Shown piece by piece: positions 5,696-8,031 of a DNA stretch of 8,031 nt. Positions within the stretch are counted from its first letter, which is position 1; every line of letters begins with the position of its first letter. A program made the position numbers and the translations under genes. Origin of the DNA: an uncultured Shinella sp. (GTDB lineage Bacteria > Pseudomonadota > Alphaproteobacteria > Rhizobiales > Rhizobiaceae); the NCBI GenBank assembly GCA_946886325.1, contig CAMPIK010000091.1:1-8031 (forward strand). The letters are read 5' to 3'. Below the pieces are notes generated by a model, which worked only from the letters and a program-made list of their open reading frames with translations, was not told where the DNA came from and made no database searches.

Positions 5696-6634
5696 ATGAC
5701 CGCCGCCCCGCGCAAATGGAACCGCGAGACCTGGCCGATCGCGGCCGCCATGATCCAGTATCCGAACCTGCTTCCCGACGGCCGTTCGGTGCAGGACCAG
5801 TCGGTCGAGGAATGGGCCGTGACGCTGGACGACATCGTCGATGTCGGCTTCACTGAACTCGACCCGACCGATAGCTGGCTGCGCCTTGCCGACCTGACGC
5901 CCGCCCGCCGCGACGACTTCATGGCCCTCGTCCGGTCGCTCGGACTGACCGTCCCGGCGATCTCGACCTCGCGCCGCAGTGTCATCGACGCGAAGTACGG
6001 TGACGAATATCTCGCCTATGGTCACCGCGTCATCGACACGGCGAAGGCGATCGGTGCCGAGGCGGTTTCCTTCGGTCTCTTCGAGCCGCTGACGGATGCG
6101 CAGAAGAAGGCGCTGTGGTTCTGGACGGTGGACGGTGCGAAGAACCCGGACGATCCGGCGATCTGGCAGAAGGCCGTGTCGCGCATCCGCGAACTCGGCC
6201 GCCACGCCGAGGAACTCGGCATCGAGGTCTCGCTGGAGATGTACGAGGACACCTATCTCGGCACGGCCGACAGTTCCGTGCGCTTTGTCGAGGAAGTCGG
6301 CCTGCCGAATGTCGGCATCAATGCCGATCTCGGCAATCTCATCCGCCTGCACCGCCCGGTCGAACACTGGCAGCAGATGATGGAGAAGGTCGCGCCCCAT
6401 GCCAAATTCTGGCACGTCAAGAACTACACGCGCGTCGAGGATCCGGTGAGCGGGGCGATCGTCACCCATCCGGCGCCGCTCGAATCGGGCATCATCAACT
6501 ACCGCGCCGCGATCCGCATGGCGCTGGCGCACGGGTTCCAAAGTGCCTTCCTTTGTGAACATTATGGCGGCGACGGGCTGACGGTCACGGCCGCCAACCG
6601 CGATTACCTGCGGCGCATCCTGCCGCGCAGTTAA
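5696..6634 (+). CDS. Xylose isomerase-like TIM-barrel enzyme (sugar isomerase/epimerase family)
   Basis: This 312-residue cytoplasmic protein of the AP-endonuclease-2/xylose isomerase-like superfamily retains the full metal set of that fold. Glu181 is in VSLEMYED, Asp211 in INADLGN, His240 in WHVKN and Glu288 in LCEHYGGDG. Members act on small sugars or keto acids as isomerases, epimerases, dehydratases or, in a few cases, decarboxylases. OiaC of D-apionate catabolism, which produces L-erythrulose, is to my recollection such a decarboxylase. The N-terminus (residues 1-30) is longer than usual before the first barrel strand. The ATG at 5696 has GAGGAG 6 nt upstream. It sits 44 nt after tctA and before a ketose kinase, so its product may feed that kinase. 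The exact reaction cannot be told from sequence. It is not recognisable as EryC, Hyi or KduI with confidence. Confidence 0.88.
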   Translation: MTAAPRKWNRETWPIAAAMIQYPNLLPDGRSVQDQSVEEWAVTLDDIVDVGFTELDPTDSWLRLADLTPARRDDFMALVRSLGLTVPAISTSRRSVIDAKYGDEYLAYGHRVIDTAKAIGAEAVSFGLFEPLTDAQKKALWFWTVDGAKNPDDPAIWQKAVSRIRELGRHAEELGIEVSLEMYEDTYLGTADSSVRFVEEVGLPNVGINADLGNLIRLHRPVEHWQQMMEKVAPHAKFWHVKNYTRVEDPVSGAIVTHPAPLESGIINYRAAIRMALAHGFQSAFLCEHYGGDGLTVTAANRDYLRRILPRS

Positions 6635-6637
6635 AGC

Positions 6638-6735
6638 ATTTCCAGCCGAAGCGGCTTCGCTTCGGCGTCGGACAATGCGCCAAACGAAAAGATGGCGTCT
6701 TTCGGGTGATCCTGTTTCACCGGATAGGCGCCAGC
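6638..6735. repeat. Probable dispersed rhizobial intergenic palindromic repeat
   Basis: The spacer begins AAGCATTTCCAGCCGAAGC and continues with a palindrome, an AATGCG-type block, CAAACGAAAAGATGG and a GTGA..TTTCACC palindrome. From memory, this order resembles the mosaic repeats that lie in many Rhizobium and Sinorhizobium intergenic regions (RIME-like), which often begin GCATTTCCAGC and end with GTTTCAC. Only one copy is present here, so repeat status rests on recall of the family, and the edges are approximate. Confidence 0.4.
6645..6666 (+). other. Perfect 8-bp hairpin after the TIM-barrel gene
   Basis: GCCGAAGC (6645-6652) and GCTTCGGC (6659-6666) are exact inverted repeats with a 6-nt loop, starting 11 nt after the TIM-barrel stop codon. 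The following bases (GTCGGACAATG) have no T-run, so a classical intrinsic terminator is not supported. It may reduce transcription or stabilise the mRNA end ahead of the kinase gene, and it forms part of the probable repeat. Confidence 0.5.
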
Positions 6736-6762
6736 CAACCAGAAACGCCAGGGACGGACACC

Positions 6763-8031
6763 ATGACGACGATCTTCGACGCTCCGGAGGATTTTGCCAC
6801 GACCGCGCTTGCGGGCTTTGCCGACATCTACAGCCGCCATGTGCGGCTGGTGCGCGGCGGCGTCGTGCGGGCAACGAAGGTGCCGAAGGGCAAGGTCTCG
6901 GTCGTCGTCGGCGGTGGTTCCGGTCATTATCCGGCGTTCGCAGGGTATGTCGGCCCAGGCATGGCAGACGCCGCCGTCGCAGGCGACGTCTTCGCCTCAC
7001 CGTCCACGGCTGCCGTCGCGCGGGTCTGCCGGCAGGCGAGCCATGGCGGCGGCATCCTGCTCGGCTTCGGCAACTATGCCGGCGACGTGCTGAACTTCGG
7101 CGTCGCGGCCGAGCGCCTGCGCGCCGAAGGCATCGATGTCCGTATCGTGCCTGTTACCGACGACGTGGCAAGCGCGCCGGCTGATACACACGCGAAGCGT
7201 CGCGGCATCGCCGGCGATCTCGTCGTCTTCAAGGTTGCGGGTGCGGCCGCCGAGGCGGGCCTGTCGCTCGACGAGGTGGAGCGCGTCACGCGTCACGCCA
7301 ACGATCGCTGCGTCTCCTTCGGCGTCGCCTTCGACGGCTGCACGCTGCCGGGCGCCGGCGGTCCGCTCTTCACCGTGCCGAAGGGCCAGATGGCGCTCGG
7401 CCTCGGCATCCATGGCGAGCCCGGCATCAAGGAGGAGAACGTCGTCTCCGCGAAAGACCTCGCGGCACTTCTGACCGGCAAGCTGCTCGCCGAACGCCCG
7501 GCCGGCACGACGCGCGTCGCGGCGCTGCTGAACGGTCTCGGCTCCACCAAATATGAAGAACTTTTCGTTCTCTGGACCACGGTCTCCTCGCTCCTCAAGG
7601 AAGCGGGGCTGGAGATCGTGGCTCCGGAGGCTGGCGAATATGTCACCAGCCTCGACATGCAGGGCTGCTCGCTGACGCTGATGTGGCTGGACGACGAACT
7701 GGAAACCTACTGGACCGCTGCCTGCGACACGCCTGTGCTGAAGCGCGGCGGCGAAATCCGCACCGAGCCGGCAACCGATCCCATTCCGGAAGAAGATGCG
7801 GCGCCGGTCTTCGGCCCGGCCGACGAGGCGGGCAGGGCGGCGGGCCAGTGCATCGCCGAGATCATCGGCCGCATCGCGGCAACGCTGAAGGACGCTGAAG
7901 CCGAACTCGGCCGCATCGATGCGCAAGCCGGCGATGGCGACCATGGCCAAGGCATGCGCCGCGGCTCGCAGGCCGCTTTCGACGCCGCAACGGCGGCGGT
8001 GTCCGCCGGTGCCGGTGCTGCAAGCGTGCTG
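6763..8031 (+). CDS. DhaK-DhaL fused ATP-dependent ketose kinase (dihydroxyacetone kinase family), 3' end cut off
   Basis: The visible 423 residues comprise a complete DhaK substrate domain (about 1-335), a linker, and the first part of a DhaL ATP domain (from about 360). Full-length fused kinases have about 550-590 residues, so roughly a quarter is outside the window. Catalytic residues are present: His55 in GGGSGH, Asp108 in NYAGDVLNF and the covalent substrate-binding His217 in GIHGEPG. In the DhaL part, Asp386, Asp391 and Asp393 in IDAQAGDGDHG form the Mg-nucleotide site. Canonical dihydroxyacetone kinases read SGHEPAHAG, while this one reads SGHYPAFAG (53-61), so the substrate may be another short ketose such as erythrulose. 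The ATG at 6763 has AGGGA 8 nt upstream. The 128-nt gap before it leaves open whether it is in the same transcript. The presence of both domains suggests ATP use rather than PTS phosphate. Confidence 0.93.
   Translation, partial: MTTIFDAPEDFATTALAGFADIYSRHVRLVRGGVVRATKVPKGKVSVVVGGGSGHYPAFAGYVGPGMADAAVAGDVFASPSTAAVARVCRQASHGGGILLGFGNYAGDVLNFGVAAERLRAEGIDVRIVPVTDDVASAPADTHAKRRGIAGDLVVFKVAGAAAEAGLSLDEVERVTRHANDRCVSFGVAFDGCTLPGAGGPLFTVPKGQMALGLGIHGEPGIKEENVVSAKDLAALLTGKLLAERPAGTTRVAALLNGLGSTKYEELFVLWTTVSSLLKEAGLEIVAPEAGEYVTSLDMQGCSLTLMWLDDELETYWTAACDTPVLKRGGEIRTEPATDPIPEEDAAPVFGPADEAGRAAGQCIAEIIGRIAATLKDAEAELGRIDAQAGDGDHGQGMRRGSQAAFDAATAAVSAGAGAASVL

Noticed and set aside
6645..6666. Rho-independent terminator after the TIM-barrel gene
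   Set aside because: The stem is good but no run of T follows it. The same objection applies to the hairpins at 3535 and 5639.
5405..7000. Antisense open frame of about 531 codons opposite the TIM-barrel gene
   Set aside because: Low-complexity Arg-rich composition, no domain, and it crosses three real genes and their gaps. It is a codon-bias artefact.
1..8031. tRNA, rRNA, CRISPR array, insertion sequence or prophage features
   Set aside because: No regularly spaced repeats, transposase motifs, terminal inverted repeats or structural RNA signatures were seen on either strand.

Overview
The window is about 63% GC (estimated by eye), densely coded and carries rhizobial-type genes. It has DctB-type sensing, a tripartite tricarboxylate transporter (TTT), FadR/FCD-type GntR control, and one intergenic repeat that resembles those dispersed in Rhizobiaceae genomes. 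The likely source is an alphaproteobacterium of the order Hyphomicrobiales (Rhizobium, Agrobacterium, Ensifer, Shinella type). Species cannot be assigned from this sequence alone.

Layout. Minus strand, left end: the 5' part of a DctB-like sensor histidine kinase (1-459, running off the window), preceded on the same strand by a GntR/FCD repressor (543-1226). A control region follows (1227-1413). It carries two identical 17-bp direct-repeat boxes 53 bp apart, one inside a perfect palindrome, flanking a plausible sigma-70 promoter. Plus strand: a PdxA-family dehydrogenase (1414-2448), the TTT components in the order tctC (2525-3517), tctB (3579-4079), tctA (4113-5651), a metal-dependent TIM-barrel isomerase/epimerase-like enzyme (5696-6634), and a fused DhaK-DhaL-type ketose kinase (6763 onward, cut by the window end). 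Gaps from pdxA to the TIM-barrel gene are 33 to 76 nt, so these five genes probably form one operon. The kinase follows a 128-nt spacer with a hairpin and probable repeat.

How the genes may work together. TctC captures an organic or sugar acid in the periplasm and TctAB imports it by cation-coupled transport. The PdxA-like enzyme probably oxidises a hydroxy acid, possibly with decarboxylation. The TIM-barrel enzyme isomerises, epimerises or decarboxylates an intermediate. The DhaKL-like enzyme phosphorylates a short ketose such as dihydroxyacetone or erythrulose so that it can enter central metabolism. The GntR protein is the likely ligand-responsive repressor, and the DctB-like kinase may add sensing of extracellular carboxylate.

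The most notable point is that the PdxA-like protein keeps the three metal-binding histidines but has lost the residues that bind the substrate phosphate in canonical PdxA. The usual acid-sugar kinase partner (DUF1537) is not seen, and a DhaKL-type kinase lies downstream instead. This suggests a pathway that oxidises an unphosphorylated acid first and phosphorylates the resulting ketose later. The substrate is unknown.
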